Shown here in pieces: positions 40,649 to 47,417 of a stretch of 64,000 bases of DNA. The notes under the pieces were generated by a model. It made no database searches and was not told the origin of the DNA. It was given only the letters and a program-made list of their open reading frames with translations. The translations under genes and the position numbers were made by a program. This DNA is from Arthrobacter caoxuetaonis. GTDB lineage: Bacteria; Actinomycetota; Actinomycetes; Actinomycetales; Micrococcaceae. Positions within the stretch are counted from its first letter, which is position 1. Each line of letters begins with the position of its first letter. Location of the stretch: NCBI RefSeq assembly GCF_023921125.1, contig NZ_CP099467.1, forward strand, positions 1 to 64,000, read 5' to 3'.

Positions 40649-41056
40649 TTGAATAACAAACTTGCCATTGTTCCGCTGGCCGTCACTCTTTTGGCGACCC
40701 TTAGTGCCTGTGGAGCTGACAATGAAGGCCCCTGCACGAGTTTCGAATCGGCTTACAATAAGGCCGACCTGGACGACAAAATGCTGTTCAAGGACGATTA
40801 CTTTTTCACCCAGTCACTGCAGGAACTCGGCGATGTGGCAGAGGCTGCCTCAACGGAGGCTTCCGGGGATGTGGAGTTCCACACCCTGAATTTCGCGCAG
40901 CACGTGGACCAGTACGTTGAAACTCGACTGGGCACTGCCGAGGAAGCAAGAACTATTGATCGCCGCGTCAGGCTTTGGGAGGTAAGGGACGACATCGTCG
41001 ATTCCTGCGAGCAGAGCGGCCATCCCATTGTGCTTGAAGAAGACGACGTGCCGTAG
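40649..41056 (+). CDS. Small lipoprotein
   Basis: The 135-residue product has a signal peptide and lipobox TLSA-C (C21). A small helical domain follows, with two further cysteines that may form a disulphide. TTG 40649 has GGGGGG just upstream. GC content is lower than in its neighbours. It should be anchored on the outer membrane face. Possible partners are the other lipoproteins at 11397 and 43929. Confidence 0.68.
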   Translation: MNNKLAIVPLAVTLLATLSACGADNEGPCTSFESAYNKADLDDKMLFKDDYFFTQSLQELGDVAEAASTEASGDVEFHTLNFAQHVDQYVETRLGTAEEARTIDRRVRLWEVRDDIVDSCEQSGHPIVLEEDDVP

Positions 41057-41173
41057 CGCCGGATTCCAGCTGGTTTCGCACCCTTGCTTTCCCCAAAAGA
41101 GGGCTTGGCTTAGGGCGCTGGAAGATCCGCCGGGGTTGTTCCCGGCTCCGAGAGGTTCGCTGATGCCCGGCGG

Positions 41174-42421
41174 TTAGAGTGTTCTGCCCGCGGTGCCGCC
41201 TGCGAGCAGCTGGGAGGCACGCTTGGGGATGAGGTCCTGCAGGAACTCCAGATCCACCGGGGCGGGCACATCCGCGGCGGCCTCGGCAGCGTCGTGCAGG
41301 ACGGCTTCTGTGGTGTTTCGGGCTGCATCCTCGCCCAGGCCCCAGGAGACGGCTTCGGCGACCAGATGTTCAAGGGTGATGTAGGGCAGTCGGATCTGCC
41401 TGTTGACTGCGTGCCCGGCATTGACGCTCTGCGCGTACAGGAGCAGGGTGGGCGCGACGTCGTAAAGGGGCGCAAGCCGGACTTCGCCGTTATCCCCCAG
41501 GCTCAGTGAGTAGTTCTTGGAGTGGGCGTCACCGTTGCCGATCAGCAGGTTGAAGGTGATGGCACGCAGCAGATCACAGTGGAAGGCGTCGGCTGACCGG
41601 GTGAAAGGCGCGGCAAGACCGGCTATCTGTCCAAGACGAGAACGGGCAGCCAGCCCGCCTTCGTACTTCGAGCTGCTGGGCAGGGACAGGGCTTGCGTAA
41701 AGTCCTCCTGATGCAGGCGGCTGCCGTCATCGCTCCGGTCGAACCGTTCCACGACAATGGCCTGCCGGGATCCGAAGGTTTCCATGCTCGTGCTGGCTGC
41801 CGGAAGCCCGGCGGCAGCAGCAAGGCTCAGTGCCCAGTGTTCGGATGGAAGCAGTAAAGGGATGGCCGCGTCAGTGGGTGCCGGCTTGATGATGTGCGTC
41901 GACGCCGCCCCCCGGCCCGGCCACGCCCACCCGTCGGCCAGGCGGGTCAGCAGCACTTTCGACTGCACCCCGCCGAGCGATGCGGTCACCAGGAAGCCTT
42001 CCGGAAGCTCCCATGTCGGCAGGGACTCGACCGCGGCTGTCACCTGGTCTTCGGTCATGGGTGCCGCGGCCAGGGGTGCTTCAGGTTCAACCTCTGGTGG
42101 CAGCACCTGGACGGCTCCGGCGCAGTCGGCACCCAGGACGGTCAGCAGTCCGTAGGCGTCGGGGGTGCTGACATTGTTCTGCGAGGCTAGGTGCGCCCGG
42201 ACCTGGCCCTCGGGCAGGAGTCCGTCGAAGTAGTTGTACACCTCCGGGCCTTCATAGCGTTTGCGGCGGACCGGCATGGACAGGGACAGCAGGATGCTGC
42301 CGGCGCCGTATTCGGCGACGGTGGCACTGTCGTACTGGAAAGAGAGCCTCAGGTCCTTTCCGCGCAGCTCGCCGATGTGCCGGCCGCGGAGAAAAACGTT
42401 CAGGAACCTTGGGGCGCTCAC
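41174..42421 (-). CDS. hipA: Second HipA-like kinase toxin
   Basis: The 415-residue product is a fuller HipA than the one at 30096. FDGLLPEG lies in the N-terminal lobe. SLGGVQSK (148-155) forms the ATP loop with its lysine. GNGDAHSKN (295-303, D298, H300, N303) is the catalytic loop, and APLYDV binds Mg. It would phosphorylate a host target and halt growth. The GTG start overlaps the hipB stop (GTGA at 42418-42421). The two HipA proteins differ enough that cross-neutralisation is doubtful. Confidence 0.9.
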   Translation of the reverse strand: MSAPRFLNVFLRGRHIGELRGKDLRLSFQYDSATVAEYGAGSILLSLSMPVRRKRYEGPEVYNYFDGLLPEGQVRAHLASQNNVSTPDAYGLLTVLGADCAGAVQVLPPEVEPEAPLAAAPMTEDQVTAAVESLPTWELPEGFLVTASLGGVQSKVLLTRLADGWAWPGRGAASTHIIKPAPTDAAIPLLLPSEHWALSLAAAAGLPAASTSMETFGSRQAIVVERFDRSDDGSRLHQEDFTQALSLPSSSKYEGGLAARSRLGQIAGLAAPFTRSADAFHCDLLRAITFNLLIGNGDAHSKNYSLSLGDNGEVRLAPLYDVAPTLLLYAQSVNAGHAVNRQIRLPYITLEHLVAEAVSWGLGEDAARNTTEAVLHDAAEAAADVPAPVDLEFLQDLIPKRASQLLAGGTAGRTL

Positions 42422-42672
42422 TGGCGGACCTGGACCTTGGCGAAGCGCGGGATGAGGGCGACGTCCCGGCCGATCAGCCGGATCGCTTCCATGGCCACCA
42501 CCAGGGAAACGGGGCGTCCGCTCTCGAGGCGCACGATGGTCCCCCTGGTGACCTTCAGGTGCTCGGCAACCTCTTGCTGGGTCATGCCGGCTTCACGGCG
42601 TGCCTCGGCAATGGACCTGCCAAGGCTTGCGGCGTCGACAGCCCGGAAGAACGGGGTGGTCTCATGTTCCAT
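42418..42672 (-). CDS. hipB: Second HipB-like XRE antitoxin
   Basis: The 84-residue product has a clear helix-turn-helix (MTQQEVAEHLKVTRGTIVRL) and the short C-terminal strand of HipB. ATG 42672 lies 6 bases after TATGTT, so the mRNA is probably leaderless. The palindrome at 42666-42681 covers both the start codon and part of the -10 box, so bound repressor would block initiation directly. Confidence 0.88.
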   Translation of the reverse strand: MEHETTPFFRAVDAASLGRSIAEARREAGMTQQEVAEHLKVTRGTIVRLESGRPVSLVVAMEAIRLIGRDVALIPRFAKVQVRQ

Positions 42673-42755
42673 ATAAAGAACATACGCCCAGTTCAGCGAT
42701 AAGTGCAATATATCGAACAAATTGGTTAGTTCTGCCATTGTTCGTTATAACGAAC
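42666..42755. promoter_or_regulatory. Two operators of the second hipBA module
   Basis: GTTCTTTATATGGAAC (minus, 42666-42681) and the perfect 16-bp palindrome GTTCGTTATAACGAAC (42740-42755) share GTTC-N8-GAAC. A half-site GTTC also occurs at about 42691. Confidence 0.72.
42679..42684 (-). promoter_or_regulatory. -10 element of the hipB leaderless promoter
   Basis: TATGTT, 6 bases before ATG 42672, partly inside the operator. Confidence 0.55.
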
Positions 42756-42787
42756 AGTGGCAGTCTTGGACGGCCCCGACCGAGTGT

Positions 42788-43255
42788 TCAGCCCTGCTCG
42801 TAGCGTTCTACGATCCGGGATGCGAGGTCAGCACGCACGGCGCAGTCGGCAATGGCAGCGAAGTCGGACACCCAAGATGCGAGGTCTTCGGGGTCGATAA
42901 CCTGGTCATCGCCAATCGTCTCGTGGAATGTAAATGTAATCCGGCCGTCGAGGATTCTGACTTCTTCTCCGTGGTCGGGGTCCAGCTGCGGAACGAAGCC
43001 AATGTAATCTTCCAGGACGCTCAGCGCCTCAGCACGGGCATCAACCTCCTTGCTGCCGTCATCCCAGCCGAAAAGTTCGCGCACGTCAGTGTCATCGGGA
43101 TGGGTGACCGTAATGCGCACCAAGCCGTCGTCGACAAGAAGCGTCATAACGCCGATGCCTTTGATGCCGTGGCTTTCGGGACCCAGCTGGCGGATCGCGC
43201 CGCCAAGGTCTGTGAGGTCGAGCGGATTGGGCTGAGTGTTCCGGATTCCTGTCAT
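42788..43255 (-). CDS. Hypothetical protein with a tag-like first residues
   Basis: The 155-residue product begins MTGIRNTQPNP, similar to the FRNRQP part of the tag but without GGQFA. The body alternates strands (VMTLLVDDGLVRITVTH, VRILDGRITFTFHE) and helices and is acidic. No family is recognised. ATG 43255 is 8 bases after TCCGCACACA. Upstream DNA shares a longer block with the next gene's element, including TGACTGACC. Confidence 0.62.
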   Translation of the reverse strand: MTGIRNTQPNPLDLTDLGGAIRQLGPESHGIKGIGVMTLLVDDGLVRITVTHPDDTDVRELFGWDDGSKEVDARAEALSVLEDYIGFVPQLDPDHGEEVRILDGRITFTFHETIGDDQVIDPEDLASWVSDFAAIADCAVRADLASRIVERYEQG

Positions 43256-43263
43256 AACCCCTA

Positions 43264-43273
43264 TGTGTGCGGA
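43264..43273 (-). promoter_or_regulatory. Start-associated element, T variant
   Basis: TCCGCACACA, 8 bases before ATG 43255; spacer TAGGGGTT. Confidence 0.7.
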
Positions 43274-43298
43274 CAGGACCCGGTCAGTCACCGTCAGG

Positions 43299-43805
43299 TT
43301 AATCGCCCTCTGTCTCGCAGGCACTGAGGTACTGCCGGAGGAACCGCGTCCGTGCCTTCATCCATCGAAGGTCCGTCATCAGACCGCTGTGAACCTGGAC
43401 GGCATCGGCGCGATCCTTGTGGACCTGGGACTCTGCGCGTGTCCCCAGGCTGCGGTGGAAGATCTCAGTCAGCGCCGCTTCGGTGAGTTCCTTCCCCACA
43501 ATCCCTGTCTGCTGCGTCCAGGCCAGGACACTGTCCAGCGCCGGGTGGAAGAACACGGGCACCGCATGCAGTCCCCGGGCACGCGCCTGTTCTGCCAGCG
43601 TGTTGCTCTCGGCTGCTTCCCGGGCGACGGCCGCGGCGAGGGCATAGATTCCCTGAAGAAGGTCCTCTACATCCCTGCGGACAGCTGTGGTGAAATCTTC
43701 GGCGTAATCCCCCACGCCCTGGGTGGCCCTGACAGCGATTGCGTACACAGGCGCGGTCGACTCACCTACGCGGCTGGTGCCGGCTGACTCAGAAATATGC
43801 TCCAT
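43299..43805 (-). CDS. Hypothetical protein (168 aa)
   Basis: The product is mostly helical (DVEDLLQGIYALAAAVAREA) with a strand HAVPVFFHPALD and a basic C-terminus. No known domain. ATG 43805 is 8 bases after TCCGCACACA. It is 43 bases upstream of the gene at 42788, which has a nearly identical start region, so they may be co-expressed. Confidence 0.62.
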   Translation of the reverse strand: MEHISESAGTSRVGESTAPVYAIAVRATQGVGDYAEDFTTAVRRDVEDLLQGIYALAAAVAREAAESNTLAEQARARGLHAVPVFFHPALDSVLAWTQQTGIVGKELTEAALTEIFHRSLGTRAESQVHKDRADAVQVHSGLMTDLRWMKARTRFLRQYLSACETEGD

Positions 43806-43813
43806 AAGCCCTA

Positions 43814-43823
43814 TGTGTGCGGA
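43814..43823 (-). promoter_or_regulatory. Start-associated element, T variant
   Basis: TCCGCACACA, 8 bases before ATG 43805; spacer TAGGGCTT. Confidence 0.7.
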
Positions 43824-43873
43824 CGCATCCTGGTCAGTCACCAGGCCCAACCTTTTCCCGCTGTCTCATAGCC

Positions 43874-43918
43874 GGCCCGAACGCACCCTATAGCAAATGC
43901 ACTGGGTGCGCTCGGGCC
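43874..43918 (-). terminator. Hairpin after the lipoprotein gene at 43929
   Basis: Arms GGCCCGA.CGCACCC and complement with one mismatch and a 15-base loop. No T-run. Confidence 0.5.
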
Positions 43919-43928
43919 AGGGTGATGC

Positions 43929-44801
43929 CTAAAGCTCGCCGTACTTGGTCTCGTGGAACTGGGCCCCTTCAATTCTCAGGCCGTCGGCAGTCCTTCCAAC
44001 CACCGCAGTCCACTCTCCGGCCACCCGGTAGACGCTTTCTCCGTCCGGCAGCTCTGAGGTCACCTTGGGGTTCGCGGCGGCAAAGTCCTTGAACGCCTCC
44101 GGGGAGACGCGGTAGAGGACTTCGAATTCGAACGGGTACTGGATGTACTCTCCGGCGTCCCCGTAGGGGGCTGTCCCCGTGCTCGGATCCATCTGAACGC
44201 GCGCGGACGCAGCGCGCGGTTTCCCGTCGTGGATGAGCTGGGGAATGATCGGAGGCAGCCCGTCTCCTTGAGATGCTGTAATGAGAACCGGGCTGGGGAC
44301 AGCAAACGCGGCGTCGACGAGCATCGACGGACCGAAGTGCTTCTCGGGAGCCCCGGAGCTGCGCCACAGGCCTACCCCTTCACTGCCGGTTTCCAGGGCA
44401 ACAGAGTCAAGCAGCTCGGAGACGACGTACTCGGATGAGAGCCGCATTCCCTCCATGAACTCTTCACGGCTCCAACCGTACTGGTTGTACATGTTCTCCA
44501 TCCGGTCCCATTCCGCGGCTGCGCCGGCGACCTCGCCAGGTGCCAGGGCAATCTTCTGGTAGGTCGACCCGTCCGGCGCCGTGACTTTATCTCCGTTGAT
44601 GATGTCGAAGCCGTTCTTCTTCCATTCCGCTTCTTTGTGGTCATCGGCCGTCAAAGACGGCTGAGCTGTCTGGGTACGGGTCGGGATGCCGCTTCCTTCA
44701 GCCTCAGCTGGAGTGGACGTGCACCCGCTCAAAGCTGCCGTAGAACCAATAAGAACTGTGATTGCTGCAAATTGACGCGCAGCTATTGAGAATCGAGACA
44801 T
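43929..44801 (-). CDS. Lipoprotein (290 aa)
   Basis: A signal peptide ends in the lipobox ALSG-C (C27). A Thr/Gln-rich linker is followed by a helical region with WDRMENMYNQYGWSREEF and a beta-rich C-terminal domain (YPFEFEVLYRVSPEAF and VAGEWTAVVGRTADGL). Length and layout recall the lipoprotein at 11397. TAAATT lies 7 bases before ATG 44801, so it is probably leaderless. Likely surface-exposed; function unknown. Confidence 0.72.
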   Translation of the reverse strand: MSRFSIAARQFAAITVLIGSTAALSGCTSTPAEAEGSGIPTRTQTAQPSLTADDHKEAEWKKNGFDIINGDKVTAPDGSTYQKIALAPGEVAGAAAEWDRMENMYNQYGWSREEFMEGMRLSSEYVVSELLDSVALETGSEGVGLWRSSGAPEKHFGPSMLVDAAFAVPSPVLITASQGDGLPPIIPQLIHDGKPRAASARVQMDPSTGTAPYGDAGEYIQYPFEFEVLYRVSPEAFKDFAAANPKVTSELPDGESVYRVAGEWTAVVGRTADGLRIEGAQFHETKYGEL

Positions 44802-44808
44802 GGCGTGG

Positions 44809-44814
44809 AATTTA
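44809..44814 (-). promoter_or_regulatory. -10 element of a leaderless promoter
   Basis: TAAATT, 7 bases before ATG 44801. Confidence 0.5.
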
Positions 44815-44898
44815 CCAGAATTGACCCGCCGCTCTTCGTTGTTTTTTGGATAACCGAAAATGTGACTTCGTATTTCCGAAGTTCAGCTTGTCTCTGCG

Positions 44899-45222
44899 CT
44901 AGGCGCCAAGTCTTTCGATGAGCGGGACCGTGAACTGGATCCGCTGGGACCTCGGTGTTGTGTCCATGAACCGGCGGAACAGGCTTGGGCCCTTGGCTGA
45001 ATCCAGCAGGAGGGCGCGCCTGTCTTCGGGGTTGTCCGCGGGGAGACTGAGGATGAGCTCCTTGAGTTCCTCCAGGCGTTCAATGCACCGCGGGGGCGGA
45101 GTCGTACCGTGCGACCAGGAATGGAGTGCCCGGCCCGGCACATCGAGGCATCTGCCGATCTGGTTCGCCGTCAGCCCTGACTCGGCCAGCAGCCAGGCAG
45201 CGGTTGATGCATAAGCCTTCAT
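44899..45222 (-). CDS. HTH-like regulator, last gene of the Fic operon
   Basis: The 107-residue product has a helix-turn-helix-like start (LLAESGLTANQIGRCLDVPG, then RALHSW) and helical remainder. It resembles small Xre-type DNA-binding proteins. The start overlaps the stop of the gene upstream (ATGA at 45219-45222) and has GGAGGAGG in front. It closes the fic, Xre/MbcA-like, HTH operon and may be its repressor. Confidence 0.65.
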   Translation of the reverse strand: MKAYASTAAWLLAESGLTANQIGRCLDVPGRALHSWSHGTTPPPRCIERLEELKELILSLPADNPEDRRALLLDSAKGPSLFRRFMDTTPRSQRIQFTVPLIERLGA

Positions 45223-45824
45223 GCCCATCCTCCTCCGCCGGCCATCTCGCGTGCAGCGGCCGCAACATCCCTGAAGCGGCCCTCCATGATCGCTTCTACC
45301 GGAGCGGTGCCGTCGAGCCGGGGATTCATTCCGATGAACCACAGGCGGGCGACGTCGGCGCCTTCTGAAGCCTCGATGAGCTGCCACTGCTCGTAGGCGC
45401 ACTGCAGCCTTTCAAGGGCCTCCGGGCCGGGTGCAGGGCGTTCTTCCCGGCACCAGCCGTCGACCACTGACCGGTCCTTCTCTCCTGCCAGCGCCGCAAC
45501 CAGGGTCCGTCCCAGTGAAGCCACCAGAGCGCGGACGAGGCTGCCAGGCGTTACTGCCTCAGGTTTTGTCTGGGCGGCCTCGGTGCTGGTGGCGGTCCGG
45601 GCGAGTGCTTCCTCGATGGCCAGCACCTTGGCAGCAGCCGATGTCTGCGCCTCGGCATCCCCGGTAACGAGAGCGTCCAGCAGATCAGCGAACGGCGAGA
45701 TGTAGCAGCCGTTCAGGTCCACGGTGGTGTGCCCGGGATTTGAGCTCAGTGCGCTGGAGAGCAGCCGCATGAAGCTTTCGATAAGGTCTGTCGCCGTTGC
45801 CGGCACGGAGGAAGTAGTGTCCAT
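45219..45824 (-). CDS. Xre/MbcA/ParS-like antitoxin
   Basis: The 201-residue product has a central HTH-like segment (GEKDRSVVDGWCREERPAPG). Its C-terminal segment is EQWQLIEASEGADVARLWFI, then GMNPRLDGTAP and a helix. That end matches the toxin-binding domain of MbcA/ParS/Xre antitoxins (formerly DUF2384). These normally pair with RES toxins, but here the upstream partner is a Fic enzyme. ATG 45824 is 8 bases after TCCGCACACA, within a 20-base gap after fic. Confidence 0.7.
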   Translation of the reverse strand: MDTTSSVPATATDLIESFMRLLSSALSSNPGHTTVDLNGCYISPFADLLDALVTGDAEAQTSAAAKVLAIEEALARTATSTEAAQTKPEAVTPGSLVRALVASLGRTLVAALAGEKDRSVVDGWCREERPAPGPEALERLQCAYEQWQLIEASEGADVARLWFIGMNPRLDGTAPVEAIMEGRFRDVAAAAREMAGGGGWA

Positions 45825-45832
45825 GCCTCCTA

Positions 45833-45842
45833 TGTGTGCGGA
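45833..45842 (-). promoter_or_regulatory. Start-associated element, T variant, in a 20-base gap
   Basis: TCCGCACACA, 8 bases before ATG 45824; spacer TAGGAGGC contains AGGAGG. The fic stop is 3 bases away. Confidence 0.72.
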
Positions 45843-45844
45843 CA

Positions 45845-46990
45845 TCACGTGAATCGGCGCACCTGGGTGAGAAGAGAATCCACCGAAGCGGTGATTTCAG
45901 GGACTTCCCAAGCCTTGACTCCTCCGCATTTGCCCGCTGGCACAGTAACTCCGGTCCGTTCCAGGCTCTCGGTGAACCGGTAGGCAGTGGCAGTGGATAC
46001 GCCCAGCAGCGCAGCCACCTTCTCTGCTGTCAGGACCGGGTGGGCCGGCAGGTGGTCGAGGATCCGCCGCAGGCTCGAGGGGAAGGTGCCGCGCCCCTGT
46101 TCAGCGTGATGGCTGCGCGTCCTGCTGATCTCTGCGGCCAGGTTATGCCCCCTGTCCACGGCGATGCCTGCAGCTTCGGCGAGCCGGAGGACGATGGGGC
46201 CGATGTCTCCGTCCCGGTACGCCTGAAGGGACGCGAAGTAAGAACGCGTGTCAGCCAGCAGGCCCAGAGAAAACGGGAGGACGACCTGCCTGGTAATCTC
46301 CCGAGCTCTCAGCAGGCCGGAGACCATCGCCCGGCCAGTCCTGCCATTGCCGTCAATGAACGGGTGAATGGTCTCGAACTGTGCGTGCGCAATGGCTGCC
46401 TGGACGAGCACCGGAATGTCTTCGCGCCGAAGGAACGCTTCCAGGTCCTCCATCGCGGCCCTGATTCTGCCGGCGGCGGGAGGTACGAACGCTGCCGTGT
46501 GCGGCGCACCTCCGCCAATCCACGCCTGGACGTTCCGGAACTGGCCGGGCCCTGACTCCGGGCTGCTCTCAAGCAGGACCTGGTGGATGTGGCTGACAGT
46601 GGCGGTGGCCGGGGTGCCGGCGGAGACCGCGGTCAGGGTTGCGGCGGCGTTCGCGGCCACGAGTGAGGCAACGGGGTCTGAGGTTTCCCCGGCCATGGCC
46701 AGTTCAACCTGCAGGGCGCCGGAGGCCAGTCCTTCGATCCGGGAGCTGGCGGAGGCCTCGGTCATGAGGAGCAGGTGCCTGATGTCCAGCTCGCTGAGTC
46801 CCGTGACGGCGTCGAATCGGACCATGTCAACGGTGACCGCTTCGACGAGGGCCTGGGTGCGCAGGTTCAGTGCCGGCTGCAGGTCGGCAATGGAGGGCGG
46901 AACGGCGGCGTCATAGGACGGCCCGCTGTGCTCTTCATAGGCGACTGCGGGCCAGGGTGCCGCGTCGGTGCAGCCGGTGTGCTGGTGCAT
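45845..46990 (-). CDS. fic: Fic-domain AMP-transferase-like toxin
   Basis: The 381-residue product has the canonical core HPFIDGNGRTGR (209-220), with catalytic H209, metal-binding D212 (in FID) and the GNGR arginines. The N-terminal inhibitor helix motif (S/T)xxxE(G/N) is present as SSRIEG (82-87), so it is a self-inhibited class II Fic. A C-terminal winged helix (VLTAEKVAALLGVSTATAYR) follows. Such enzymes modify target proteins with AMP. AGGGGG precedes ATG 46990. The Xre/MbcA-like gene comes 20 bases later. Confidence 0.9.
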   Translation of the reverse strand: MHQHTGCTDAAPWPAVAYEEHSGPSYDAAVPPSIADLQPALNLRTQALVEAVTVDMVRFDAVTGLSELDIRHLLLMTEASASSRIEGLASGALQVELAMAGETSDPVASLVAANAAATLTAVSAGTPATATVSHIHQVLLESSPESGPGQFRNVQAWIGGGAPHTAAFVPPAAGRIRAAMEDLEAFLRREDIPVLVQAAIAHAQFETIHPFIDGNGRTGRAMVSGLLRAREITRQVVLPFSLGLLADTRSYFASLQAYRDGDIGPIVLRLAEAAGIAVDRGHNLAAEISRTRSHHAEQGRGTFPSSLRRILDHLPAHPVLTAEKVAALLGVSTATAYRFTESLERTGVTVPAGKCGGVKAWEVPEITASVDSLLTQVRRFT

Positions 46991-47067
46991 GGTCCCCCTG
47001 AGAAAGTCGTGTCCGGATCTTCTCATGGCAGCGCTCGAATGAGAATGCCCGCTAGGGATCCTTGCAT

Positions 47068-47322
47068 TTAGGACCTGAGGGCCTGCAGGCCCCTGAGCAC
47101 GCTCTTGTAGTTGGCGATCCCGCGGGCCAGGCAACTGCACGTGGTTCCCGAGGCATGGTGCTTGCCCGCGCATGCGACGTCCGGGCAGCCGCACGATGAT
47201 CCCGCCCAGGAATGGTCCGGAGCCGTGAGGCTGAACCTCATCCAGTTGAAGGAACTCCACTCCTCGGCGGTCAGGCCGGAGGCTCCCAGTTCCTGCAGGG
47301 CTTCATTACTCAATTCGGGCAT
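47068..47322 (-). CDS. Small Cys-rich protein (84 aa)
   Basis: The product has a helical start, a Trp-rich patch and two Cys groups (SCGCPDVACAG and TTCSCLARG) that could hold zinc or disulphides. TAGGCT is 6 bases before ATG 47322, so it is probably leaderless. It is divergent from the translocase gene. Confidence 0.65.
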   Translation of the reverse strand: MPELSNEALQELGASGLTAEEWSSFNWMRFSLTAPDHSWAGSSCGCPDVACAGKHHASGTTCSCLARGIANYKSVLRGLQALRS

Positions 47323-47328
47323 TGATCG

Positions 47329-47334
47329 AGCCTA
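47329..47334 (-). promoter_or_regulatory. -10 element of a leaderless promoter
   Basis: TAGGCT, 6 bases before ATG 47322. Confidence 0.5.
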
Positions 47335-47369
47335 TCCCAGCAGGCGCTGCGGCCGGCCGAGCCTCATAT

Positions 47370-47381
47370 CTACGCATGTCC
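47370..47381 (+). promoter_or_regulatory. CTACGCATGTCC element before the translocase gene
   Basis: 12/12 match, 42 bases (ATG to TTG) before the chosen start. Confidence 0.6.
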
Positions 47382-47417
47382 CAGGGCAGAGAACTATGCC
47401 TATCGAAGGACACACCC

